Source: CAYOYK01 sp964408185
GTDB lineage: Bacteria; Bacillota; Clostridia; Christensenellales; Aristaeellaceae
Length of the DNA stretch: 8,799 nt
Assembly: GCA_964408185.1 (NCBI GenBank)
Contig: CAYOYK010000085.1
Coordinates: 1 to 8,799, forward strand
Reading direction: 5' to 3'
Shown: in pieces, positions 1-5,669 of the stretch
How positions within the stretch are numbered: position 1 is the stretch's first letter
Layout of the letters: every line of letters starts with the position of its first letter
Position numbers and translations under genes: made by a program
The notes under the pieces: model-generated
Databases searched by the model: none
Seen by the model: the letters and a program-made list of their open reading frames with translations, nothing else
What the model was told of the DNA's origin: nothing

Positions 1-478
1 CCGGCAGCATGCCAATTGCCTGCATCACACCCATAATCAGCGCGTGCAGCACGCCGACCTTGTGCTCCTCCGTACCCATTTGCTGGTGACGCATGGACAG
101 TCCCTGTGTAAGCAGCAGGAGCAGCCCGGTAAACAGGAAGCACGCGCCCAGTATCACATTGTGCGTTGCGTAGTAGTTGATCTGATCGTCAAACAGCAGC
201 TTTGCGGCCAACGCGGGCAGCGACGCGATAATCAGCAAAAGCAGCGTTTTGTTTTGGATGGGATGGCGAAGCATCGCCCACCAGTCCTTCCAGAATACGA
301 TCAGCACCGCCGCCAGAGTGCCCACGTGCAGCAGAATATCAAACAGAAGCTGATGCTCCATGTTCAACCCAAAGAGGGCTTGCAGCAGATTCAGGTGACC
401 GCTGGACGAAATGGGGAGGAATTCCGCCAGTCCCTGCACCAGTCCAAGCAGCGCGGCGTTTCCGAAATTGAGTTCCAT
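1..478 (-). CDS. uppP: Undecaprenyl-diphosphatase UppP (BacA family), N-terminal part, cut by window edge
   Basis: This membrane enzyme dephosphorylates undecaprenyl pyrophosphate, recycling the lipid carrier for peptidoglycan precursors; members give bacitracin tolerance. The reading frame is open to base 2 (159 codons visible, about 60% of the usual 265-280). Near the N-terminus it reads GLVQGLAEFLPISSSGHL, the family (E/Q)xxxE motif followed by PxSSxGHL. The last visible residues, GVMQAIGMLPG, are the start of the second signature (PGxSRSxxT), which lies outside the window. Hydrophobic helices lie between the two. I chose ATG 476-478 because MELNFGNAALLGLVQG matches the usual N-terminal length. 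An in-frame ATG at 491-493 (five residues longer) sits directly behind AGGAAAGG and is a real alternative on ribosome-binding grounds. It is divergent from the lipoprotein gene. Family assignment is secure; the exact start is not. Confidence 0.93.
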   Translation of the reverse strand, partial: MELNFGNAALLGLVQGLAEFLPISSSGHLNLLQALFGLNMEHQLLFDILLHVGTLAAVLIVFWKDWWAMLRHPIQNKTLLLLIIASLPALAAKLLFDDQINYYATHNVILGACFLFTGLLLLLTQGLSMRHQQMGTEEHKVGVLHALIMGVMQAIGMLP

Positions 479-518
479 AAGAGGGGGACACATCCTTTCC
501 TGAACGGTTCCGGCAAAT

Positions 519-547
519 AGTATACACCCAAACGCACCGGATGTCAT
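519..547 (-). promoter_or_regulatory. Sigma-A promoter for uppP
   Basis: Read on the minus strand, ATGACA (542-547, five of six matches to TTGACA) is followed after exactly 17 bp by TATACT (519-524, five of six matches to TATAAT). Transcription would start near 512, leaving a leader of about 20-35 nt before the two candidate uppP start codons. Confidence 0.6.
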
Positions 548-616
548 CTTGCCATATTGTAAGGCGCAATTGTTGCAATCATGCGGGAGCAAGGAGGTTT
601 CAATTTCGGGGCGATC

Positions 617-625
617 TGGTATAAT
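617..625 (+). promoter_or_regulatory. Extended -10 promoter for the metallo-hydrolase lipoprotein gene
   Basis: TGGTATAAT is a perfect extended -10 (TGn followed by consensus TATAAT). The -35 region 17 bp upstream (597-602, GTTTCA) is poor, as is tolerated with an extended -10. Transcription would start near 632, which puts the ribosome binding site at the very 5' end of the message. The short leader is the one awkward point. Confidence 0.5.
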
Positions 626-647
626 AGCGGGGAAGGGAGGCGACCGA

Positions 648-1517
648 ATGTCAATCATACGACGTTTTTTTACGCTTGCATTATCGCTGCTTTGCCTATG
701 CATGACAGCCTGTGCGTCCACCGCGGAGGCGGCCGATCCTGTGTCGATGCTCTTTGTCAACGTGGGCAAGGCGGATGCCGCGCTGGTGTGGGTGGGGGAG
801 CGGACCTACCTTATCGATACGGCCGACGAGGATTCTTACCCTGCGCTCAAGGCCGCGCTGGACGCGTACAGCGTGACGCACTTGGACGCGGTGTTCATCA
901 GCCATATTGACAAGGATCACGTGGGCGGGCTGGAGCCGCTCTTGGCCGATGGCGTTGCGGTCGATCAGCTCTATGCCGCGACCCTCCACGGCAAGAAAAA
1001 CCCAACAAAGCATCCCGTCTATCAGGTGTCGGAAACATACGGCGTGCCCTTGATCTGGCTGAACGCCGGAGATACGGTTCCTGTGCTGGATGATGCGCTC
1101 TTTCGCGTGCTCGGCCCCCTAACGAAGGATGAGGAGAACGAGAACAACAACTCGCTTGTGTTGCTTTTGGAGACTGCTCAGGGCACGACGCTCTTCCCCG
1201 GCGATATGGAGCTGGAGGAGGAGTCCGCGCTGCTTGCGGCAGGCGTGTTCCCTCGCGTGGACGTGCTTAAGGTGGCGCATCACGGCGAGGACGACGCAAG
1301 CGGCGAGCTGTTTATCTACACCATACGGCCCAAGGTCGCGGTAACATCCACCAGCACCAACGAAGAGGCCGATACGCCCGACCCCAAGGTGATCGCTCGG
1401 CTGTGGGCGGTAAAGAGCGAGACCTACGCTACGCAGGACGCAACCTGCGGGATCATGGTTCGTCTCTCCGGCGGAACGCCCGCCGCGTCGCTTGTCAACT
1501 ATCAGGATATGCGGTAG
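648..1517 (+). CDS. ComEC-like metallo-beta-lactamase-fold hydrolase, predicted lipoprotein
   Basis: This 289-residue protein has the fold of the C-terminal hydrolase domain of ComEC/Rec2 without the channel domain. Residues 1-22 form an export signal (MSIIRR, a hydrophobic run, then MTAC), with Cys22 as probable lipidation site; Met at -3 makes the lipobox imperfect. The domain then shows FVNVGKADA (36-44), the metal motif HIDKDH (86-91; HxDxDH as in ComEC-type enzymes), NNNSLVLL (166-173), LFPGD (182-186) and VLKVAHHG (206-213). It probably acts on the outer face of the membrane on a phosphoester or nucleic acid; the substrate cannot be read from sequence. ATG 648 is preferred because GGAAGGGAGG lies 7 nt upstream and the signal peptide starts there; the in-frame extension to 549 adds unlikely residues ahead of the signal. 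No terminator separates it from the next gene, 69 bp downstream. Confidence 0.87.
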   Translation: MSIIRRFFTLALSLLCLCMTACASTAEAADPVSMLFVNVGKADAALVWVGERTYLIDTADEDSYPALKAALDAYSVTHLDAVFISHIDKDHVGGLEPLLADGVAVDQLYAATLHGKKNPTKHPVYQVSETYGVPLIWLNAGDTVPVLDDALFRVLGPLTKDEENENNNSLVLLLETAQGTTLFPGDMELEEESALLAAGVFPRVDVLKVAHHGEDDASGELFIYTIRPKVAVTSTSTNEEADTPDPKVIARLWAVKSETYATQDATCGIMVRLSGGTPAASLVNYQDMR

Positions 1518-1518
1518 C

Positions 1519-1546
1519 ACCCGGAACATGCCTGCGACATAGAATA
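1519..1546 (+). promoter_or_regulatory. Possible mother-cell sporulation (sigma-K/E-like) promoter for the Cys-rich gene
   Basis: CATAGAATA at 1538-1546 fits the sigma-K -10 pattern CATAnnnTA. AC at 1519-1520 lies 17 bp upstream, close to the minimal sigma-K -35 element. Transcription would start near 1553, about 34 nt before the ATG. The motif is short and degenerate, so chance occurrence is quite possible. No good sigma-A promoter is visible in this gap. Confidence 0.25.
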
Positions 1547-1589
1547 TTACGGGAAGCGCGACGCTTCCCCAAAGGAGGCATATTCTATG
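1538..1589 (+). repeat. Nested inverted repeat enclosing the RBS and start codon of the Cys-rich gene
   Basis: The outer arms CATAGAATAT (1538-1547) and ATATTCTATG (1580-1589) are perfectly complementary over 10 bp, and the right arm contains the ATG (1587-1589). Inside is a second perfect 8-bp stem, GGGAAGCG (1551-1558) with CGCTTCCC (1562-1569), around a CGA loop. The ribosome binding site AAAGGAGG (1571-1578) lies in the 10-nt unpaired stretch between the two stems. In RNA transcribed from upstream of 1538 this would form a long hairpin with the start codon paired. Confidence 0.6.
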
Positions 1590-2222
1590 AAGCATGTCTG
1601 TTGCGGGTGCCCGCAATGCGAGGAACGAAGGCCGCCGTCCCAGCGACCTTGCTGCAAAAAGGATACTTCGCAATGTGTTCTGCTGCAAAAGATCATGGGG
1701 CAAGAGTGCAGGGATTTTCCGTCACTGTGCGTGACGCTCAAGGCGCAGGGGATTCCCTGCCGCGCCAAACCGCCGTACCAGCTGCAATGCGTGCAGCAAA
1801 GCGGCGCTTCGCCGTGGTGGACTCCGCTGGAAAGCTCCGGGCCGTGTCGTCGGCTGTGCATGAGGGTGTTCGTGCCTGTGTGTATGCAGTTTACCGACGC
1901 GTGCGGCGAGTGGTTCTGCGCGGAAAGCGTGATTGAGCTTGACATGAGCGTGATGCCGGGCTGCATACCGTCCGAAAGCTGGCGGCATCAGGCGGTTATT
2001 GTCGCGTGCGTGCGGTTGCGGCAGCCGGCCGCCTGCTCGCAGGATGGATGCTTCGAGGCTGATGTGGAGGCGCGGGTGGAGGTGTATTTTGTGCGGCTGG
2101 AGCCCTGCGCGATGCGCAGACCGTCACCGGCGTGCCCGGAGCTGCCGCTCTATCCGCCGCCCTGCGCGCCTATTCCGCCGCGTTGGCCACAATGCCCAGC
2201 AGCCCCTCACCCGTGTGGATAG
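1587..2222 (+). CDS. Cysteine-rich protein of unknown function with Pro/Cys-rich tail
   Basis: I do not recognise a family. The 211-residue product contains 25 cysteines (about 12%). It opens with a cluster CCGCPQC (5-11) and CC at 22-23. The middle (roughly 90-172) looks like alternating strands, for example VFVPVCMQFTD and VEARVEVYFVRLEPC. The tail (174-211) is rich in Pro and Cys, with cysteines at 174, 183, 193, 203 and 210, spaced about 10 residues apart. There is no signal peptide or membrane segment. AAAGGAGG lies 8 nt before ATG 1587, and third codon positions are GC-rich, so it is very probably translated. It may be co-transcribed with the lipoprotein gene. The last 53 bp are antisense to the end of the DegV gene. 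A disulfide-cross-linked or metal-binding structural protein, such as a spore coat or exosporium component, would fit, but that is inference. Confidence 0.7.
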   Translation: MKHVCCGCPQCEERRPPSQRPCCKKDTSQCVLLQKIMGQECRDFPSLCVTLKAQGIPCRAKPPYQLQCVQQSGASPWWTPLESSGPCRRLCMRVFVPVCMQFTDACGEWFCAESVIELDMSVMPGCIPSESWRHQAVIVACVRLRQPAACSQDGCFEADVEARVEVYFVRLEPCAMRRPSPACPELPLYPPPCAPIPPRWPQCPAAPHPCG

Positions 2223-3018
2223 CCAGCACGGGGCTGACGGGCGAGATAAAGCTATCTACAATATTCAGTTCACTTTTCAGCCTTTCCAGCAGGGCCTGCG
2301 CATCCGCAGGCGCATGGCCGTGTACCACGGAAAGGCTGATTTTCTTTTGCCCATAACGTCTTTGCAGCTCCTGCACCATAGCGTCAACGGCGCTCTTGTA
2401 TCCGCGCGCCTTGACCATGGTTTGGTACACGCCTTCGTCGTTTACAAAAATGACGGGCTTGATTTGCAGCAGCTTGCCCACAACGCCTTCCACCAGCCCG
2501 ATCCGCCCGCCCTTGCGCAGGTATTCCAGCGTCCGGATCACAAACATCCCCAGCTGGCTTTGCCGGATGTGCTTTGCCCGATCAGCCGCCTGCTCTACGC
2601 TTGCGCCTTCTTGCAGCGCCTTGGCGGCTTCCAGCACCTGCATGCCAAGCCCCGTGGAAAGCGTAAGGCTGTCTAGCACGTGCACGTTCAAGCGACCCTC
2701 GTAGTCCTGCGCGACCATGCGCACCATGTTGCACGTGCCGCTCAGCCCGGAGGAAAGGGTGATATGCAGCACATCCGTGTAGCCCTGCGCAATCAGCTCG
2801 TCATACAGGGCGGATACGTCCTCCGGCAAGGGCAGGCTGCTCTTGGGCAGCTCGTGCGCCATCAGCGCGTACAGCTCGTCCTCTGATATTTCCAGCCGAT
2901 CGCGGTACTCGGCGTTTTGACATACCACCCGAAGAGAGATCATCCGCACGTTATTTTGCTGCAGCTGCTCCGCGCTCAAATCGCAGGAGCTATCCGTTAC
3001 CACGATGGATTGACCCAT
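2170..3018 (-). CDS. DegV/FakB-family fatty-acid-binding protein
   Basis: This 282-residue cytosolic protein is the usual length for the family, whose members bind a fatty acid and, where FakA is present, deliver it for phosphorylation. It begins MGQSIVVTDSSCDLS, the conserved N-terminal strand and TDSS(C/A)DL loop. LPKSSLPLPEDV (57-68) replaces the common PKTSQPSPEDF, so Ser60/61 stand where Thr-Ser normally contact the lipid carboxylate. LSSGLSGTCN (88-97) is the second ligand loop. GRIG and KPVIFVNDEG follow in the C-terminal half. ATG 3018 is chosen because GGAGG (3028-3032) lies 9 nt upstream; the ATG seven codons earlier has no binding site. No FakA partner is visible here. The 3' end overlaps the convergent Cys-rich gene and no terminator is seen between them. 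Confidence 0.92.
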   Translation of the reverse strand: MGQSIVVTDSSCDLSAEQLQQNNVRMISLRVVCQNAEYRDRLEISEDELYALMAHELPKSSLPLPEDVSALYDELIAQGYTDVLHITLSSGLSGTCNMVRMVAQDYEGRLNVHVLDSLTLSTGLGMQVLEAAKALQEGASVEQAADRAKHIRQSQLGMFVIRTLEYLRKGGRIGLVEGVVGKLLQIKPVIFVNDEGVYQTMVKARGYKSAVDAMVQELQRRYGQKKISLSVVHGHAPADAQALLERLKSELNIVDSFISPVSPVLAIHTGEGLLGIVANAAE

Positions 3019-3081
3019 TACATCGTTCCTCCGTATCATCTAATGAAGCAGACTAGGTGAACCGATACTAAAGCCCACATC

Positions 3082-3110
3082 ATATTATCGTTTTTTTAAC
3101 AAATTGTCAA
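3082..3110 (-). promoter_or_regulatory. Sigma-A promoter for the DegV-family gene
   Basis: On the minus strand a perfect TTGACA (3105-3110) is followed after 17 bp by TAATAT (3082-3087, four of six). GATAAT two bases closer is an alternative -10 with a 15-bp spacer. The spacer carries a run of seven A. Transcription would start near 3075, giving a leader of about 57 nt. Confidence 0.6.
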
Positions 3111-3497
3111 TGGGACAGGACGCCTCCACGCAAACTTTACGCTTTGTTCACGCTGCTGCGAAAGCCAATGAAACCAGAAAAAGCTCTGCGCCATTCTTTC
3201 ACGTTTCGATAATGATATCAGCAACAACCAAGCGAATAAAGCGATTCGGCCTTTTGTCGCAGGACGAAAAGGCCGATATTTGCAGGGCGTTGAAATCCAC
3301 ACTTATCTCCATATCACGTATCTGTTTTTAAGCAGAGCTTGCAGCCATTGATTTGTATACCTGATTTGTTTTTTTCAAAATAGAGTAAAGGAAAGGCTTG
3401 CATACCCATGTAGAAAACTGCTCATTCATTCTTCGCATTTGCGTTCTCGTTTGCCGCGATCCGCACAAAGCCACATAGGCCTAAACGCATCGACGTT
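3111..3497. other. Interval without a supported gene, containing one long hairpin
   Basis: No reading frame here has both a start with a ribosome binding site and recognisable content. The open frames on either strand are under 80 codons, and the longest plus-strand one begins at a TTG without a binding site. The interval looks more AT-rich than the genes on either side. Its only clear structure is the inverted repeat at 3246-3276. It separates the 3' end of the esterase from the degV promoter and carries no convincing intrinsic terminator for the esterase. Confidence 0.5.
3246..3276. repeat. Long hairpin (10-bp perfect stem plus inner 3-bp stem)
   Basis: TCGGCCTTTT (3246-3255) is perfectly complementary to AAAAGGCCGA (3267-3276). 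Inside, GTC (3256-3258) can pair with GAC (3263-3265), leaving a GCAG tetraloop and a single bulged G. Neither strand has a T-tract after the stem, so it does not look like a standard intrinsic terminator. It could be a processing or pausing hairpin downstream of the esterase, a protein-binding dyad, or debris of an element. Confidence 0.55.
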
Positions 3498-4481
3498 TCA
3501 TTGACCCTTCATCAAGTACTTCGCTAAAAAATCATAGGTCAAATCTATGTTATCAGTCGTCATAAACTGCGCGCTGCAATGGGTGGCGTCAGCCAGAAGG
3601 CGCAGATTGATTTGATCTGCCGGAAGCGCCGTCAATAAACGCTCCGATAGAATAACGGATTGTTGGTAAGGTATGTTCTCATCCTTGGTTCCGTGCTCAA
3701 TCAAAAATGGCGGGCACCCGCCGGCGATGAGGTAGGTTTGCGGGTTTGTTTCCTTAGCCAGCCATGGGACGGTTTGAATGGGCGCGCCTAGGTACTGCGA
3801 TTCAAACGAATCGGGGCTGTTATGATTCTGACCATCCAAACCGTTGATGGAAAACTGGTCGTCCATAACTAAAAAATCGATGGGCCCGCAAAAATCGACA
3901 GCAGCGGATAATTCAGAGGAAACGTCCGCATTGCCAAGCTCCGGATTGTTGAAAACGGTCATCTTTCCCGTAATTGCCGCCAACGCCGACAGGTTTCCCC
4001 CTGCCGATTGTCCCCACGTGGCAAAACGCTCTGGATTGAGCAGGTACTTTTTCGCATTTGCTCTCAGAAAGCGGATGGACGCTTTGGTATCTTCTATCGC
4101 GGCAGGGAAAGTAGCTTCTCCGCTTAAGCGGTAGTTGATGGACGCGACAGCAAATCCCTTGTCGAGTCCAGGCCGCAAAATATCATCCAACGCCATAAAC
4201 TTGCTGCCAAAGACGAAACCGCCGCCATGTATATTGATGACCAGCGGAAACGGGCCGTCACCCTCGTTGGGGAGGAACAAAGCAAGATTTTGCGTTTTGG
4301 ATTGATTGGCATAGGGGATATCCAGCCAGAACCGCTTCAGTCCCGTGGTATCAACCGTGTCGTCCAGCGCCTGCGGCGGTTGCTGAGGAAGCTGCTGCGG
4401 CGTTTCGGCCATTGCCGAACGCGCTCTGGTAAACACATCCCCCCGCGGAAGAGTAATGCTGCCGAATCGAACCGAGCTCAT
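3498..4481 (-). CDS. Alpha/beta-hydrolase carboxylesterase (acetyl-esterase-like, HGGG type)
   Basis: This 327-residue serine hydrolase probably cleaves short-chain acyl or acetyl esters. It shows HGGGFVFGS (85-93), the oxyanion-hole motif; GQSAGG (157-162) with nucleophile Ser159; HGTKDENIPYQQS (263-275) with probable acid Asp267; and DATHCSAQF (298-306) with His301. A Pro/Gln-rich segment (PQQLPQQPPQ, 28-37) precedes the domain. The first 25 residues do not look like an export signal, so it is probably cytosolic. ATG 4481 is chosen because GGGAGG (4491-4496) lies 9 nt upstream; the longer frame to 4532 lacks such a site. By eye it is less GC-rich than its neighbours, which hints at separate acquisition. 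It is monocistronic, between the tRNA terminator and the gene-free interval. The substrate is unknown; acetyl-xylan, feruloyl and general esterases share this pattern. Confidence 0.9.
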   Translation of the reverse strand: MSSVRFGSITLPRGDVFTRARSAMAETPQQLPQQPPQALDDTVDTTGLKRFWLDIPYANQSKTQNLALFLPNEGDGPFPLVINIHGGGFVFGSKFMALDDILRPGLDKGFAVASINYRLSGEATFPAAIEDTKASIRFLRANAKKYLLNPERFATWGQSAGGNLSALAAITGKMTVFNNPELGNADVSSELSAAVDFCGPIDFLVMDDQFSINGLDGQNHNSPDSFESQYLGAPIQTVPWLAKETNPQTYLIAGGCPPFLIEHGTKDENIPYQQSVILSERLLTALPADQINLRLLADATHCSAQFMTTDNIDLTYDFLAKYLMKGQ

Positions 4482-4593
4482 AGACAAGCACCTCCCAATA
4501 TCGTGATGCAAGCATATGCGGCCTTTGGGCAAAATATCTCACGCGCGCACAGGTTTGGAAACCGCGCTTGATACACATATGGTAGAAATAGTA

Positions 4594-4613
4594 CTTATCA
4601 CACAGGGGATAAG
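4594..4613. repeat. Operator-like inverted repeat upstream of the esterase gene
   Basis: CTTATC (4594-4599) and GATAAG (4608-4613) form a perfect 6-bp inverted repeat with an 8-bp centre, about 113 bp before the esterase start. Its size suits a dimeric repressor site. No convincing sigma-A promoter could be aligned with it, so the role is open. Confidence 0.3.
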
Positions 4614-4637
4614 CTCCAAAGCCCTTATATTGTGGGC

Positions 4638-4669
4638 ATAAAAAGAACGCCCGATGACCGGACGTTCTT
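4638..4669 (-). terminator. Intrinsic terminator of the tRNA operon
   Basis: On the minus strand AAGAACGTCCG (4659-4669) pairs with CGGGCGTTCTT (4643-4653) over 11 bp with one G-U pair, around a 5-nt loop. The stem runs directly into TTTTTAT. It begins four bases after the CCA end of tRNA-Gln and closes the three-tRNA transcript. Confidence 0.88.
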
Positions 4670-4673
4670 CGCA

Positions 4674-4748
4674 TGGCTGGGGTGGCGGGATTCGAACCTG
4701 CGAGTGCGGGAGTCAAAGTCCCGTGCCTTGCCGCTTGGCTACACCCCA
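4674..4748 (-). tRNA. trnQ: tRNA-Gln (anticodon TTG)
   Basis: Acceptor arms TGGGGTG (4742-4748) and CACCCCA (4678-4684) pair over 7 bp, followed by discriminator G and encoded CCA (4674-4676). The anticodon stem CGGGA/TCCCG encloses CTTTGAC, giving anticodon TTG. The T-loop TTCGAAT is normal, but the T-stem GCAGG/CCCGC has an A-C mismatch at its third pair (4699 with 4687). It is the last gene of the Arg-His-Gln operon. Confidence 0.97.
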
Positions 4749-4762
4749 AAAGAGGGGAAAAA

Positions 4763-4838
4763 TGGGGTGAGTAGTGGGGTTCGAACCCACGACATCCAGA
4801 GCCACAATCTGGCGCTCTACCACTGAACTATACCCACC
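4763..4838 (-). tRNA. trnH: tRNA-His (anticodon GTG)
   Basis: Acceptor arms GTGGGTA (4831-4837) and TACTCAC (4767-4773) pair with one G-U. The anticodon stem CCAGA/TCTGG encloses TTGTGGC, giving anticodon GTG. The extra 5' G at -1 that is diagnostic of tRNA-His is encoded (4838) opposite discriminator C (4766), and CCA is encoded (4763-4765). T-stem GTGGG/CCCAC is perfect. It lies 4 bp after tRNA-Arg and 14 bp before tRNA-Gln. Confidence 0.97.
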
Positions 4839-4842
4839 ATAT

Positions 4843-4919
<77 letters not shown>

Positions 4920-4965
4920 AGATTCGAACCAGACGTTCCATCAGCAAGCTCGCTGACAATTGGAG

Positions 4966-4994
4966 ATTTTAGCATAAACGCGCGCCATTGTCAA
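4966..4994 (-). promoter_or_regulatory. Strong sigma-A promoter of the tRNA operon
   Basis: On the minus strand TTGACA (4989-4994) is followed after 17 bp by TAAAAT (4966-4971), preceded by TGC, an extended -10. Transcription would start near 4959, about 40 nt before mature tRNA-Arg. Near-consensus strength suits a stable-RNA operon. Confidence 0.85.
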
Positions 4995-5010
4995 TACACA
5001 AATCGTGAGA

Positions 5011-5027
5011 AATCAAGCAAAATCCGC
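5011..5027 (-). terminator. Weak terminator candidate after the DUF47 gene
   Basis: Downstream of the DUF47 stop, minus-strand CAAGC and GCTTG form a 5-bp stem around a GGATTTT loop, followed by ATTTCT. The stem is short and the U-tract broken, so termination would be inefficient at best. Read-through into the tRNA promoter region is plausible. Confidence 0.2.
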
Positions 5028-5039
5028 TTGCACGCCGAC

Positions 5040-5657
5040 TCAGGAGTTATTCATCACGGTGTTTTCAATTACATCCGCCGCGTGCTCGCAGGAATCGCAG
5101 CAGGATTCCAAGCTGTCGTAGATTTCCTTTACGCCGAGGACGCGCAGCGCGTCCTTCTCGGTGGAGAACAGAGCGTGCAAGGCCTCCACATAGGCGGCGT
5201 CGGCTTCACTTTCAATGTTGTTGACCTCAATGAGGAGGGCGGGCAGCTTTTCGGACTTTTTGAAGAAGCGCAGCTCCTTTACGGCGTCCTGCAACGCGCA
5301 CACGCAGCGGTTGACCAGCTCCGCCATGCTCAGCGCGTGGGAGGGAAGGCTGCGGATGTTGTACATGTACAGGTCGATAACCACCTCGTCGATGGCGTCC
5401 GTCACGTCGTCGATGATCTGGACGAGCTTGAGGATATCGTCCCGCTCGATGGGCGTGATAAACTCCCGCGCCAGCTTTTGCATGGCGTCGTGGCGCACGT
5501 TATCGGCCTCGTGCTCGATCGCGTGCATCTCGGCGCGCTTCAGCTCCAAGTGTTGCGGATTAAAGCCGCTCAGTATCTCCATCAACAGCTTGGAAGCCTT
5601 TTGGCAGTATCCCACCTGGTTTTCCATCATCTCGTAGTAATCGTTCTGACGTTTCAT
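5040..5657 (-). CDS. DUF47/PhoU-like protein, phosphate transporter partner
   Basis: This 205-residue all-helical cytosolic protein is of the DUF47 (PF01865) family, usual length 205-215, which is encoded with PiT transporters and thought to regulate them. Two PhoU-type ExxxD metal motifs are visible: E48-D52 in AIEHEADNVRHD and E149-D153 in NIESEADAAY. IERDDI (70-75) and a long acidic helix rich in I, D and V (81-96) are typical. GGAGG (5666-5670) lies 8 nt before ATG 5657. That ribosome binding site abuts the stop codon of pit, only 12 bp upstream, so the two genes form a translationally close operon. It most likely gates or senses phosphate for the transporter; direct mechanism is not shown by sequence. 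Confidence 0.93.
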   Translation of the reverse strand: MKRQNDYYEMMENQVGYCQKASKLLMEILSGFNPQHLELKRAEMHAIEHEADNVRHDAMQKLAREFITPIERDDILKLVQIIDDVTDAIDEVVIDLYMYNIRSLPSHALSMAELVNRCVCALQDAVKELRFFKKSEKLPALLIEVNNIESEADAAYVEALHALFSTEKDALRVLGVKEIYDSLESCCDSCEHAADVIENTVMNNS

Positions 5658-5669
5658 ATCATATGCCTC

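Noticed and set aside
549..650. An N-terminal extension of the metallo-hydrolase gene to 549
   Set aside because: The extension overlaps the extended -10 promoter and would bury the lipoprotein signal peptide; ATG 648 has the strong binding site.
1119..1703. A 194-codon minus-strand open frame
   Set aside because: It is antisense to the metallo-hydrolase and crosses the RBS dyad; no binding site or recognisable content.
3104..3331. A 75-codon plus-strand open frame in the gene-free interval
   Set aside because: It begins with TTG, has no ribosome binding site, overlaps the degV promoter and its translation resembles no family I know.
3111..4676. A possible att-type duplication of the tRNA-Gln 3' end bounding the islet
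   Set aside because: Reading the interval by eye, I found no second copy of the tRNA 3' sequence and no integrase gene.
4921..4930. GATTCGAACC just upstream of tRNA-Arg, resembling a tRNA T-loop
   Set aside because: Only ten bases match, no T-stem partner or acceptor sequence flanks it, so a tRNA remnant cannot be supported.
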